From assembly GCF_021278965.1 (NCBI RefSeq), contig NZ_CP065589.1, positions 3,787,001-3,851,000 of the forward strand: DNA of 64,000 nucleotides, given 5' to 3'. Position 1 is the stretch's first letter, and each line of letters starts with the position of its first letter. The position numbers and the translations under genes were made by a program. Source of the stretch: Chryseobacterium capnotolerans (GTDB taxonomy: Bacteria; Bacteroidota; Bacteroidia; Flavobacteriales; Weeksellaceae). The notes under the pieces are model-generated. The model was given only the letters and a program-made list of their open reading frames with translations. It was not told the origin of the DNA and ran no database searches. Shown here piece after piece: positions 27,595 through 35,004 of this stretch.

Positions 27595-28612
27595 ATGAGC
27601 GACTCTATAATTTTAGGTATTGAATCGTCTTGCGACGACACCTCAGCAGCTATCATCAAGGGGAATTCTATTCTTTCAAATATTGCTGCGAACCAGGCTA
27701 TCCATAAAGAATATGGAGGCGTGGTCCCTGAATTGGCTTCGCGAGCCCATCAACAAAATATAATCCCCGTTGTTGAAAAATCTTTTACCAAAGCAAATAT
27801 ACAACAAAATGCAATCTCTGCTATAGGATTTACACGCGGCCCCGGACTTTTGGGATCACTTCTTGTAGGAACATCATTTGCTAAGTCTCTGGCTATGAGT
27901 CTTAATGTACCATTAATTGAAGTTAATCACCTTCAAGCTCACATTCTGGCCCATTTCATCGAGGATGCAAATCCTGTGCCGCCAACTTTCCCTTTTCTGT
28001 GTCTTACCGTAAGTGGAGGCCATACGATGATTGTATTGGTAAAAGACTACTTTGATATGGAAATTATCGGAAAAACTACGGATGATGCCGCCGGAGAAGC
28101 CTTTGATAAAATCGGAAAAATATTCGACCTGGATTATCCTGCCGGACCTATCATCGACAGGTTAGCCAAAGAAGGAAATCCCGATGCATTTAAGTTTAAT
28201 AAACCAAAGCTTGAAAACTACGACTATTCTTTCAGTGGTATTAAAACATCCGTTTTATATTTCATTCAGAAGGAAGTCAGAAAAAATCCGGATTTTATTA
28301 AGGATAATCTTAATGACCTTTGTGCCTCTGTACAGAAATGCATCATTGAGATCTTAATGAATAAGCTTGAAAAAGCAGCTAAAGATCTTGATGTAAAAGA
28401 TGTAGCCATCGCAGGTGGAGTTTCTGCCAATTCTGCATTGAGAAAAGCTTATGGAAGACAACAAAGAAAAATTAGGATGGAATATCTACATTCCAAAGTT
28501 TGAATATACTACCGATAATGCAGCAATGATTGCCATGGTAGCTCAATTGAAGTTTGAAAGAGGTGAATTTACAGATCTGAGAACTTCTGCTACTGCAAAA
28601 TATGACTTATGA
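27595..28612 (+). CDS. tsaD: TsaD, tRNA N6-adenosine threonylcarbamoyltransferase (frameshifted in this sequence)
   Basis: The product transfers threonylcarbamoyl to A37 of ANN-decoding tRNAs, with TsaB and TsaE. ILGIESSCDDTSAAII at the start, the metal-binding VNHLQAHILAH (H-x-x-x-H) and SGGHTMIVLV are all present. The frame breaks at the A5 run 28467-28471 and ends in MEYLHSKV. Removing one A restores KLGWNIYIPKFEYTTDNAAM and a 338-residue protein ending AKYDL at 28612, the normal TsaD length and ending. tsaD is essential in nearly all bacteria, so this is very probably a sequencing error. The true stop overlaps the next ATG (ATGA). Confidence 0.92.
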
Positions 28613-29004
28613 AAATACTCTTAGAAGAAAAAATACTGGGAACGCATTCTAAAAAGAACTCAAAATATTATTGGGTACTAGAAACCGTTACCGGAAAAAA
28701 TGAAGATTCAGAAGCACTTAATGATTATTTTCCGGCAAGTTCTGAGACAGGATATATTCAGGATGTAAAAGAAGAAATTCTTGAGAAAATAAATTCTGAA
28801 AACCTTTTCAGCTTTCCGTATACTCCCAAAGAAGGAGATTATTTATCCATCAAAAATAATTTAAGAAAACAGGAATATCTTAATCTTATTTTCATTAATG
28901 ATAAGTGGATAGAAGAAATCTATATGTGCAGTTACCGTGAATGTGATACAGATATTTACACGACTATAAAAACAGGAGTTGCATTTTTAACTCAGGATAT
29001 ATGA
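28609..29004 (+). CDS. Hypothetical protein between tsaD and rsmE
   Basis: 131 residues, cytoplasmic, with no signal peptide or membrane helix. It begins MKILLEEKILGTHSKKNSKY and has an acidic middle (ETGYIQDVKEEILEKINSEN). A possible feature is the pair of cysteines in YMCSYRECDTD. I do not recognise the family. It overlaps tsaD (corrected) and rsmE by 4 bp each, so it belongs to the tsaD-rsmE operon and is surely translated. An RNA-related role would fit the neighbours but is unproven. Confidence 0.78.
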   Translation: MKILLEEKILGTHSKKNSKYYWVLETVTGKNEDSEALNDYFPASSETGYIQDVKEEILEKINSENLFSFPYTPKEGDYLSIKNNLRKQEYLNLIFINDKWIEEIYMCSYRECDTDIYTTIKTGVAFLTQDI

Positions 29005-29696
29005 AACTATTTTACGGAGAAATAACAGGCAATACTGTTATCATCAACGACGAGGAACAACAGCATATTGTAAAAGTTCTTCGAATGAGATCAGGTGAAG
29101 AGATTCATGTAACAGACGGAAAAGGAGCCTTGGCTTCAGGAACACTTGTTATCGAAGGCAAAAAAGCCGGTATTGATGTTTCAGAAATCAAAACCGATCT
29201 TCCAGGCTTTACCCCTAAACTTCATATTGCCATTGCTCCAACAAAGAATATTGACAGAATTGAATTTTTTGTGGAAAAAGCAGTGGAAATGGGTATCACT
29301 GAGATCAGCATTATTGCTACAGAAAAAACAGAGCGTAAAAATATCAATATCGATAAGATCAGAAAACAGGCTATTGCAGCCTCTAAACAAAGCTTGAGAT
29401 TTCATTTCCCTGTTATTCATGATGCCGTAAAGCTTACTGATTTCTTAAAAGGTATTAATCCTGATAACACTTTTGTGGCACACTGTCATGAAAACCTGGA
29501 AAGAATGGAACTTAAGAGTATTCCTGCCATGAAAGAGATCACTTTTCTCATTGGTCCTGAAGGGGATTTTTCAGAAAAGGAAATTGCATTTCTGGCGGAA
29601 CAGAAAATTAAAGCGGTTTCATTAGGAAACCAAAGGTTAAGAACTGAAACAGCAGGTCTTTTTATAGCTGCCTGGAATTATTATAATATGATTTAG
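29001..29696 (+). CDS. rsmE: 16S rRNA (uracil(1498)-N(3))-methyltransferase RsmE
   Basis: 231 residues, usual for RsmE. The N-terminal PUA-like part has HIVKVLRMRSGEEIHVTDGK. The SPOUT knot is visible in the C-terminal half: IAPTKNIDRIEFFVEKAVEM, EKTERKNINIDKI, and the AdoMet-binding FLIGPEGDFSEKEI and SLGNQRLRTETAGL. It methylates N3 of U1498 in 16S rRNA. It is the last gene of the tsaD operon and overlaps the preceding gene by 4 bp. Confidence 0.94.
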   Translation: MKLFYGEITGNTVIINDEEQQHIVKVLRMRSGEEIHVTDGKGALASGTLVIEGKKAGIDVSEIKTDLPGFTPKLHIAIAPTKNIDRIEFFVEKAVEMGITEISIIATEKTERKNINIDKIRKQAIAASKQSLRFHFPVIHDAVKLTDFLKGINPDNTFVAHCHENLERMELKSIPAMKEITFLIGPEGDFSEKEIAFLAEQKIKAVSLGNQRLRTETAGLFIAAWNYYNMI

Positions 29697-29763
29697 TCTG
29701 AAGTAACTTTATATTGATAGAGTTCCAGCAAGAAAAAGTTTGACAATTATACCATTTCATGTT

Positions 29764-29865
29764 CACTGTCATTGACTACGTCGAATCTTAGATTTCTGAC
29801 GAAGGAAAAATCTCTTTCTTTACTGAGATTCTTCACTCCACTTCGTTACATTCAGAATGACAGTG
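29764..29865. repeat. Dispersed palindromic intergenic repeat (REP-like)
   Basis: A 102-bp element with 10-bp inverted ends (CACTGTCATT 29764-29773 and AATGACAGTG 29856-29865). Its right half, read leftward, is GTCATTCTGAATGTAACGAA then GTGGAGTGAAGAATCTCA, a wording common between genes in Bacteroidota. The left half is a degenerate inverted copy, so the whole could fold into a long hairpin. It lies between the convergent rsmE and trmH genes. Confidence 0.7.
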
Positions 29866-29888
29866 CCCACAGATAGATAGCAACAATA

Positions 29889-29916
29889 AAAAAGGAGGTT
29901 TTACGACCTCCTTTTT
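29889..29916. terminator. Bidirectional terminator between rsmE and trmH
   Basis: An 11-bp perfect stem (AAAAAGGAGGT 29889-29899 with 29906-29916), loop TTTACG, with A and T tracts on the two sides. Confidence 0.85.
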
Positions 29917-29930
29917 CTATGCTTCATTAC

Positions 29931-30605
29931 TTATTTCCAATCAATATTATTTTCTTTCAGATATTTGTCAAAAATCTGCTGACCGCTTCTTATAGAGTTT
30001 ACTGTCCAAAGGATTTTCATTCTTAGCAGCTTTTCTTCATCCAGTTTATAATCAATCCCAGATTTTATCAGCTTTTGTTTCAATTCATACATACATATGG
30101 AAGCAGCTACGGAAACGTTGAAGCTTCGTGTAAAACCATACATCGGAATCGCCAGTGTTTCATCTGCAAAATCCAGAATTTCCTGAGAAACGCCTTCCAT
30201 TTCTGTTCCGAAAACCAACGCTATAGGTTCTGTAATTTCGTATTCAGGTAACATTTTAGCATTATTTTCCAATGAAACGACTACAATTTTGTAGCCCCTG
30301 TCTTTAATTTCCTGGAAGGATTCCATATTTCGGGGAAGTTTTTCAACCTCCACCCAGGTATCGGCTCCTTTGGTTACTCTAAGATTGGGTTCAAAACTAT
30401 ATTCTTCCTGCAAAGCCACTACTTTATGAAAACCACAGGCTTCTACAGAACGTACAATAGCTGCTGCATTCCTGAACTGATAAATATCTTCTACTACAGG
30501 AAGTACAAAGTCTGAACTTTCCTGAGAAAAGTGCTCAATTTTTGCTAACCTTTCTTCTGTTAAAAACTGTTTTAAATATTCATAAGTTTGTGCTAAATCG
30601 TTCAT
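29931..30605 (-). CDS. trmH: TrmH-like SpoU family RNA 2'-O-methyltransferase
   Basis: 224 residues from the ATG at 30605. The SpoU/SPOUT motifs are all visible: motif 1 in IYQFRNAAAIVRSVEACGF (with the catalytic Arg), motif 2 in IALVFGTEMEGVSQE, and motif 3 in LAIPMYGFTRSFNVSVAASI. The C-terminal helical extension (LLRMKILWTVNSIRSGQQIF) resembles TrmH, which methylates G18 of tRNA. The exact target is inferred from the family and could be another guanosine. It is convergent with rsmE. Confidence 0.88.
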   Translation of the reverse strand: MNDLAQTYEYLKQFLTEERLAKIEHFSQESSDFVLPVVEDIYQFRNAAAIVRSVEACGFHKVVALQEEYSFEPNLRVTKGADTWVEVEKLPRNMESFQEIKDRGYKIVVVSLENNAKMLPEYEITEPIALVFGTEMEGVSQEILDFADETLAIPMYGFTRSFNVSVAASICMYELKQKLIKSGIDYKLDEEKLLRMKILWTVNSIRSGQQIFDKYLKENNIDWK

Positions 30606-30717
30606 CTGCATTTAGTTATTTTTTCAATAGCTCAATATAAAACCTACAATTACAATCTTATTCTTATAAAATTTAATCATAAGTCTTTATTCATTTTCAA
30701 ATCTTTGCAAATTAACG

Positions 30718-30725
30718 TAATTTTG
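30718..30725 (+). promoter_or_regulatory. -7 promoter box of the asparaginase gene
   Basis: TAATTTTG fits TAnnTTTG, 46 bases before the ATG at 30772. The nearest TTTG upstream (30704) is only 10 bases away, so the -33 element is uncertain. Confidence 0.5.
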
Positions 30726-30771
30726 GGCTATGATCCTTAACCGGGATTAAATTCTTAATTAAAAATAATAC

Positions 30772-31800
30772 ATGAAGCGAAAAGTCCTACTCATCTATAC
30801 CGGCGGAACCATCGGTATGGAAAAAGATTATGAAACCGGAAGCCTGCGTGCCTTTGATTTTGGCAATATCTTCGAAAAGATGCCTGAAATGAAGCTTATG
30901 GAATGTGAAGTTTTCGTACATCCTTTTGCCAAACCACTGGACTCTTCAGACATGGGACCTGAGGAATGGAGAGTGATCGCCAATTACATTCATGAGAATT
31001 ACAATGAATATGATGGTTTTCTGATCCTTCATGGGACAGACACTATGTCTTATACCGCTTCAGCATTAAGCTTCATGTTAAAAGGATTAAGAAAACCTGT
31101 GATTATGACCGGTTCACAGCTCCCTATTGGAGATCTTAGAACTGATGCCAAGGAAAATCTTCTGACCAGTTTATATTATGCAAGCTTATACGAACATGAC
31201 GAAGCGGTTATCCAGGAAGTTGCTATTTATTTCGAATATAAACTTTTAAGAGGAAACAGAACATTGAAATATTCAGCAGAATATTTTGATGCGTATGCAA
31301 GTCCTAACTACCCTATCCTTGGGCAGTCCGGGGTTCATTTAAACATCATCAAAGACAATCTTTTCCGTTGTGCTCCTGAAGTTGAGTTTCATGTTGACGA
31401 ACATATCTCTGAAGACGTTTTGTTCTGGAGAATTTTCCCGGGAATGCACCTGAGCCACTTCAGAGAAATTCCTAAAATGAAAGTATTGATCCTACAGGTT
31501 TTTGGTTCCGGAACTATTTTCAGCAGTGAAAAAACCCAGGAAACGCTTCAGGAAATCAGGAATAATGGTACAGAGATCGTAGTAGTGAGCCAATGTATCT
31601 CTGGAGGTATTTCGTTCGGGAAATATGAGAACAGTAATATTTTCTCAAGAATCGGGGCCATCAGTGGAAGAGATATGACTGCAGAGACTGCCATTACGAA
31701 AGCAATGCACCTGATTGACAATCCAAATTACTCCGGAAGTTTCGCGGACAACTTTACCCAAAGCCTTTGCGGAGAAATTACTGCTGAAAAAATGCACTAA
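30772..31800 (+). CDS. ansA: Type I L-asparaginase
   Basis: 342 residues, cytoplasmic, with no signal peptide. The two active-site threonine motifs are present: YTGGTIGM (residues 9-16) and LHGTDTMSYTASALSFML (86-103, TD pair at 89-90). The substrate-binding LDSSDMGPEEW (56-66) and the TGSQLPIGDLRTDAKENL loop also match bacterial type I enzymes. It hydrolyses asparagine to aspartate and ammonia. It is monocistronic with its own promoter; the tRNA-Ser promoter begins immediately after the stop. Confidence 0.94.
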   Translation: MKRKVLLIYTGGTIGMEKDYETGSLRAFDFGNIFEKMPEMKLMECEVFVHPFAKPLDSSDMGPEEWRVIANYIHENYNEYDGFLILHGTDTMSYTASALSFMLKGLRKPVIMTGSQLPIGDLRTDAKENLLTSLYYASLYEHDEAVIQEVAIYFEYKLLRGNRTLKYSAEYFDAYASPNYPILGQSGVHLNIIKDNLFRCAPEVEFHVDEHISEDVLFWRIFPGMHLSHFREIPKMKVLILQVFGSGTIFSSEKTQETLQEIRNNGTEIVVVSQCISGGISFGKYENSNIFSRIGAISGRDMTAETAITKAMHLIDNPNYSGSFADNFTQSLCGEITAEKMH

Positions 31801-31803
31801 AAA

Positions 31804-31834
31804 TTTGGTAATTAAAGAAAATATCCTATTTTTG
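31804..31834 (+). promoter_or_regulatory. Consensus Bacteroidota promoter of tRNA-Ser
   Basis: TTTG (31804-31807), 19 nt, then TATTTTTG (31827-31834): an exact match to the -33 TTTG / -7 TAnnTTTG consensus. It ends 11 bp before the tRNA 5' end, the best promoter in the window. Confidence 0.85.
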
Positions 31835-31845
31835 CAATCTCAAAA

Positions 31846-31932
31846 AGAAAGGTGTCCGAGTGGTTGAAGGAGCTACCCTGGAAAGGTAGTATACGGGTAA
31901 CTGTATCGAGGGTTCGAATCCCTTCCTTTCTG
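31846..31932 (+). tRNA. tRNA-Ser (anticodon GGA)
   Basis: 87 nt. The acceptor stem AGAAAGG (31846-31852) pairs with CCTTTCT (31925-31931), with G as discriminator, as usual for serine. The anticodon arm is CTACC-CTGGAAA-GGTAG, giving anticodon GGA. A long variable arm (TATACGGGTAACTGTATC) and the T arm GGGTTCGAATCCC are typical of class II tRNA-Ser. The CCA end is not encoded (CAAAG follows). Confidence 0.96.
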
Positions 31933-31940
31933 CAAAGAAA

Positions 31941-31970
31941 AGTCTTAAGTTTTCACTTAAGGCTTTTTTT
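31941..31970 (+). terminator. Terminator of tRNA-Ser
   Basis: A 9-bp stem (AGTCTTAAG 31941-31949 with CTTAAGGCT 31956-31964, one G-T pair) followed by TTTTTT. Confidence 0.85.
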
Positions 31971-32585
31971 GTTTTCATATCCTTTATGGCCATTGATGGC
32001 CAATAATTTGCGGCTTAATTTGACGCAAAGTTTTATGATAAAAATCTTATACTTTAAGAAGACTAAGAGAGACGACTTCGTCACTGATGAAATAACCCGG
32101 ATAATGCGTTTGCTTAAAAAGAATCAACAACGTTGTTTCCTTCTTTGCTCCCTAAAAGCTACAGAGCAGGATCATGAAATGTTGCCTTAAAAGCAGAAAC
32201 TCTTATAATTTAAACGCCAAGTTCGCAAAAAATAACATTAAACTTTATAGTTTTGTTCGCAAGGGCATTGCATTCAGCAAATGAAGATAATACTGACTAA
32301 AAAAGTTATTCATTGCCGAGTGAAACGCCTTTACGACCTTAAAGAGTCACATAACCTCATGATAGAGCTTTGCAAGCATTGCGTTAATAAAAAGTTTTAC
32401 TGCCTGTATATGCCAAAATTGATGACAGACTCTTATAGTTCCTAAAAAGAGGTAAAATTATTTTTCCATTTTCCATTCATCTAAGTATTTCTACTCGACT
32501 ATGTAATTGGTTATTTCTACTCTACAATATCTCTTTTATTCTTCGTTACTTTGGTCTATACAATAACCACAAAAATCAATTTAAT
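31971..32585. other. Long intergenic stretch after tRNA-Ser
   Basis: No credible gene. It contains ATGGCCA repeated at 31986 and 31996 and the repeat block listed at 32216-32345. The rest is low in information, ending in the leader of the 32586 gene. Regions downstream of tRNA genes are common insertion sites, but I see no integrase or duplicated tRNA end here. Confidence 0.5.
32216..32345. repeat. Degenerate dispersed repeat with inverted halves
   Basis: GTTCGCAAGGGCATTGCATT (from about 32259) faces an inverted relative (GAGTGAAACGCCTTTACGAC, about 32331-32350). Both resemble the repeat at 4061-4130 (GTTCGCAAGGGC followed by GTTTCACTTAGC). An extra half-copy, AACGCCAAGTTCGC, lies at 32213-32226. 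It is probably non-coding. Confidence 0.55.
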
Positions 32586-32999
32586 ATGACATCAACAAGC
32601 GTAAATGCCAATTCATCCGGCCAGTTACAACTGGGAGGCGGAGCACAGTTTTGGGTATATCTTTCCCCTCAGCATGAAACTTCTAAAATGATTACCAAAT
32701 GGCGTGTAACATTTTCACAAGGAAACTGGAGTGATTCTATTTCAAGTGACAACCCGACAAAACAAATCCAAACACCTAATCTTTCAGGTATTTTCGAGAT
32801 TAAAGTTGAATTATTAAGTGGTTCAACCGGTACATGGAGACAAATTCCTCCTCAGGCAGGAAGCCATAATGAAATTGGCTGTAATTCTAATTGTGCTTCT
32901 ATGGTAGGAATTGTTGCTGACAGTACCAACCCTCCTATCGGTGCTATTAATGCTCATTTCTGGACTACCTGGGATGCGATGTGCAGAACAGGAGCATAA
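32586..32999 (+). CDS. Hypothetical beta-rich protein
   Basis: 137 residues with no signal peptide or membrane helix. It looks like a single beta-sandwich: FWVYLSPQHETSKMITKWRV, FSQGNWSDSISSDNPTKQI, then LSGIFEIKVELLSG. Near the end come CNSNCASMVGIVADSTNP and a tryptophan-rich end (HFWTTWDAMCRTGA). Three cysteines are unusual for a cytoplasmic protein. I do not recognise it. It stands alone, with an efficient-looking terminator 43 bp after the stop. Confidence 0.7.
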   Translation: MTSTSVNANSSGQLQLGGGAQFWVYLSPQHETSKMITKWRVTFSQGNWSDSISSDNPTKQIQTPNLSGIFEIKVELLSGSTGTWRQIPPQAGSHNEIGCNSNCASMVGIVADSTNPPIGAINAHFWTTWDAMCRTGA

Positions 33000-33042
33000 G
33001 AATATAGCAGGATTTCAAAAATCGATCATTATAATCAATTCT

Positions 33043-33072
33043 ACTGCGGTATTTTTTAATATCGCAGTTTTT
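33043..33072 (+). terminator. Terminator of the 32586 gene
   Basis: An 11-bp stem with one G-T pair (33043-33053 with 33058-33068) and a TTTT loop, followed by TTTT. Confidence 0.82.
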
Positions 33073-33238
33073 CGTTTTTCACAATAACTACTTATAAATC
33101 AATATATCAATATGTATAAAAATGATTTTTCCACATTTTACTAACAAGTTATCCACAATAAATTAAACCTATTAACCAGCAATTCTATCGTGAACATAAC
33201 TTTTGTTAAATTAGTACCATAATTATTACAATCAGATC

Positions 33239-33781
33239 ATGGAAAACCAGGTTAAAATTTTGAGAGAAAAAATGAATATGACTCAAAATGAACTTGCAGA
33301 GAGGTCCGGGCTTTCTCTCCGGACCGTTCAAAGGGTTGAAGCTGGAAGTATCTTAAAAGGTTTTACTTTAAAAGCACTTGCACGGGCTTTGGATGCACAA
33401 GCTGAAGATCTTATTATTTCCTTAAAAGAAGAGATTAATGTTCAACGCGCCAAAAAGATTAATTTATCAGCACTGGCTGGGCTTTTCATTCCGTATGGCA
33501 GCATTATTATTCCTGCTATTTTAACCTATCAGACAAAGGATTTAAAAAACAAGGAACTGGGAAAAAGCATTCTCTGCATACAGATTATTATATCAGTCAT
33601 TTTTTCGGTTTTAATGATTATCAGCCCATTTATTCAAAAGCTTTTTACTTTTCATTTTCCACTTTTTATCATTACATTAGTTCTGTTTTTAGGTTTAAAA
33701 CTATTCATTATCATTAACAATGGAATCAGCCTGAACAAAACACATGATTTAAGTATCAAACTGAAAACCAATTTCATATAA
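33239..33781 (+). CDS. XRE family HTH protein with C-terminal membrane helices
   Basis: 180 residues. Residues 5-60 are an XRE/Cro-type HTH (ILREKMNMTQNELAERSGLS, RTVQRVEAGSILKGFTLKAL). A short linker is followed by three hydrophobic helices (INLSALAGLFIPYGSIIIPA, IIISVIFSVLMIISPFI, FPLFIITLVLFLGLKLFIII), so the regulator should sit in the inner membrane. The middle part resembles DUF4870-type helices, a fusion seen in Bacteroidota. The target genes are unknown; the aspartyl-protease-like gene 88 bp downstream is a candidate. Confidence 0.85.
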   Translation: MENQVKILREKMNMTQNELAERSGLSLRTVQRVEAGSILKGFTLKALARALDAQAEDLIISLKEEINVQRAKKINLSALAGLFIPYGSIIIPAILTYQTKDLKNKELGKSILCIQIIISVIFSVLMIISPFIQKLFTFHFPLFIITLVLFLGLKLFIIINNGISLNKTHDLSIKLKTNFI

Positions 33782-33868
33782 TCCAAGACATAGAAATGTC
33801 GTAAAATTGTCGTATCATTTTTATGTGAAAACAGGATCGGATTTCCGAATCTTGCATCAAAAAACAAC

Positions 33869-34780
33869 ATGAAAATAATAAAATGGATTATCCTGATTAT
33901 TGTAGCCATCATCATTACAGGACTTGGCTCGTATATTTATTTTGACCGCAAATTTACCCCTGAAAAGAATTATTTACGTATAGAATATGAAAGTGGCACA
34001 ATTCCTATTAAATGGGTCGGAGAAAATAAAAATGCTTTGCTGATTCCGATTCATTTTGCCCAAGACACTATTACTTATTATCTCCAGTTTGATACGGGAG
34101 CCGTTTATACCGAATTTTATGGTAAATCGATAGAACAATTAAAGGGAATCACCATCAAAAATGAGCGGGCAGCTGCCTCTTTCTATATTGGTAAAACGAA
34201 AGTAACTTCCAATCAGATTAAAATATCCAAGACTGGAAAACCTTTAGAGCGAACAAATCCTATTAATATCATTGGTACTCTTGGTGCTGATGTCCTTGAA
34301 GATCGAAAAACTTTAATTAATTTCAAGGACCATCATATTGTTTTCAATCTATTCAAAACACCTGATACGTTTCAAAACAATCTTTTTGACTTTACTTTTA
34401 AGAAAAGAAAGGTCATTATTCATGGCTCGCTGAAGGGAAAGGATGAGAAATTCTTATATGATTCCGGCACCAGTGCTTATGAGCTGCTGACAAATAAGAA
34501 AAACTGGGAAAGTTTAAGAGTACCAAAATCTAAAGTGGTAATAGAAAAAGCCCAATCACGACCCAATATTTTAACAACATATACCACCAAAACTCGTGAT
34601 ATCATCTATTTTAAAAATAAAGATCTTCCATTGGGTGAAGTAACTTATGTGGAAGGATTTTCCCAGACGCAATATATGCTGATGAAATTTTCCGGGATGT
34701 CTGGAATGCTGGGTAATAAAATATTTTTAAACCATAAAATTTACATTGATTGTTCAAAAGAAAAAATCGGGATTGAGTAA
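33869..34780 (+). CDS. Retropepsin-like aspartyl protease family protein, two-lobed
   Basis: 303 residues with one N-terminal membrane anchor (IIKWIILIIVAIIITGLGSY). Two pepsin-type active-site motifs are visible: LQFDTGAVYTEF (about residue 75) and FLYDSGTSAYEL (about residue 197). Each is followed by its second-half signature (NIIGTLGADVLE; GMSGMLGNKIF), so both lobes are on one chain. The catalytic activity, substrate and side of the membrane are unknown, though the anchor suggests the periplasm. It follows the membrane HTH gene. Confidence 0.8.
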   Translation: MKIIKWIILIIVAIIITGLGSYIYFDRKFTPEKNYLRIEYESGTIPIKWVGENKNALLIPIHFAQDTITYYLQFDTGAVYTEFYGKSIEQLKGITIKNERAAASFYIGKTKVTSNQIKISKTGKPLERTNPINIIGTLGADVLEDRKTLINFKDHHIVFNLFKTPDTFQNNLFDFTFKKRKVIIHGSLKGKDEKFLYDSGTSAYELLTNKKNWESLRVPKSKVVIEKAQSRPNILTTYTTKTRDIIYFKNKDLPLGEVTYVEGFSQTQYMLMKFSGMSGMLGNKIFLNHKIYIDCSKEKIGIE

Positions 34781-34908
34781 AATGTAAACACAGTCAATTT
34801 TCTTACCTATCATTATTCCCAAATCTTTCCTAAATCAGGTGCTTATTTTGTCATGTTTTTAAACAGTATTTAAGATTTTTGAATAAACATTCTATTCATA
34901 AAGCCTCA

Positions 34909-34916
34909 TACATTTG
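34909..34916 (+). promoter_or_regulatory. Candidate -7 box for the DUF2490 gene
   Basis: TACATTTG fits TAnnTTTG, 88 bases before the ATG at 35005. No properly spaced -33 TTTG is present. Confidence 0.4.
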
Positions 34917-35004
34917 TTTTGACAACATATTTTCTCTGCGTATCACTGATATTTTTATCTAACCTTATGATTTCGCAGGTATTAGTAATAGTAAAGCAGT
35001 TATC

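Noticed and set aside
27291..27659. A separate small protein with acidic N-terminus overlapping tamB
   Set aside because: Its sequence is the missing N-terminus of TamB, joined to the rest by a single-base correction; it is not an independent gene.
31852..32190. A 112-codon ORF starting inside tRNA-Ser
   Set aside because: It begins with GTG within the tRNA and reads through the terminator and repeats; the tRNA and its promoter explain the sequence.
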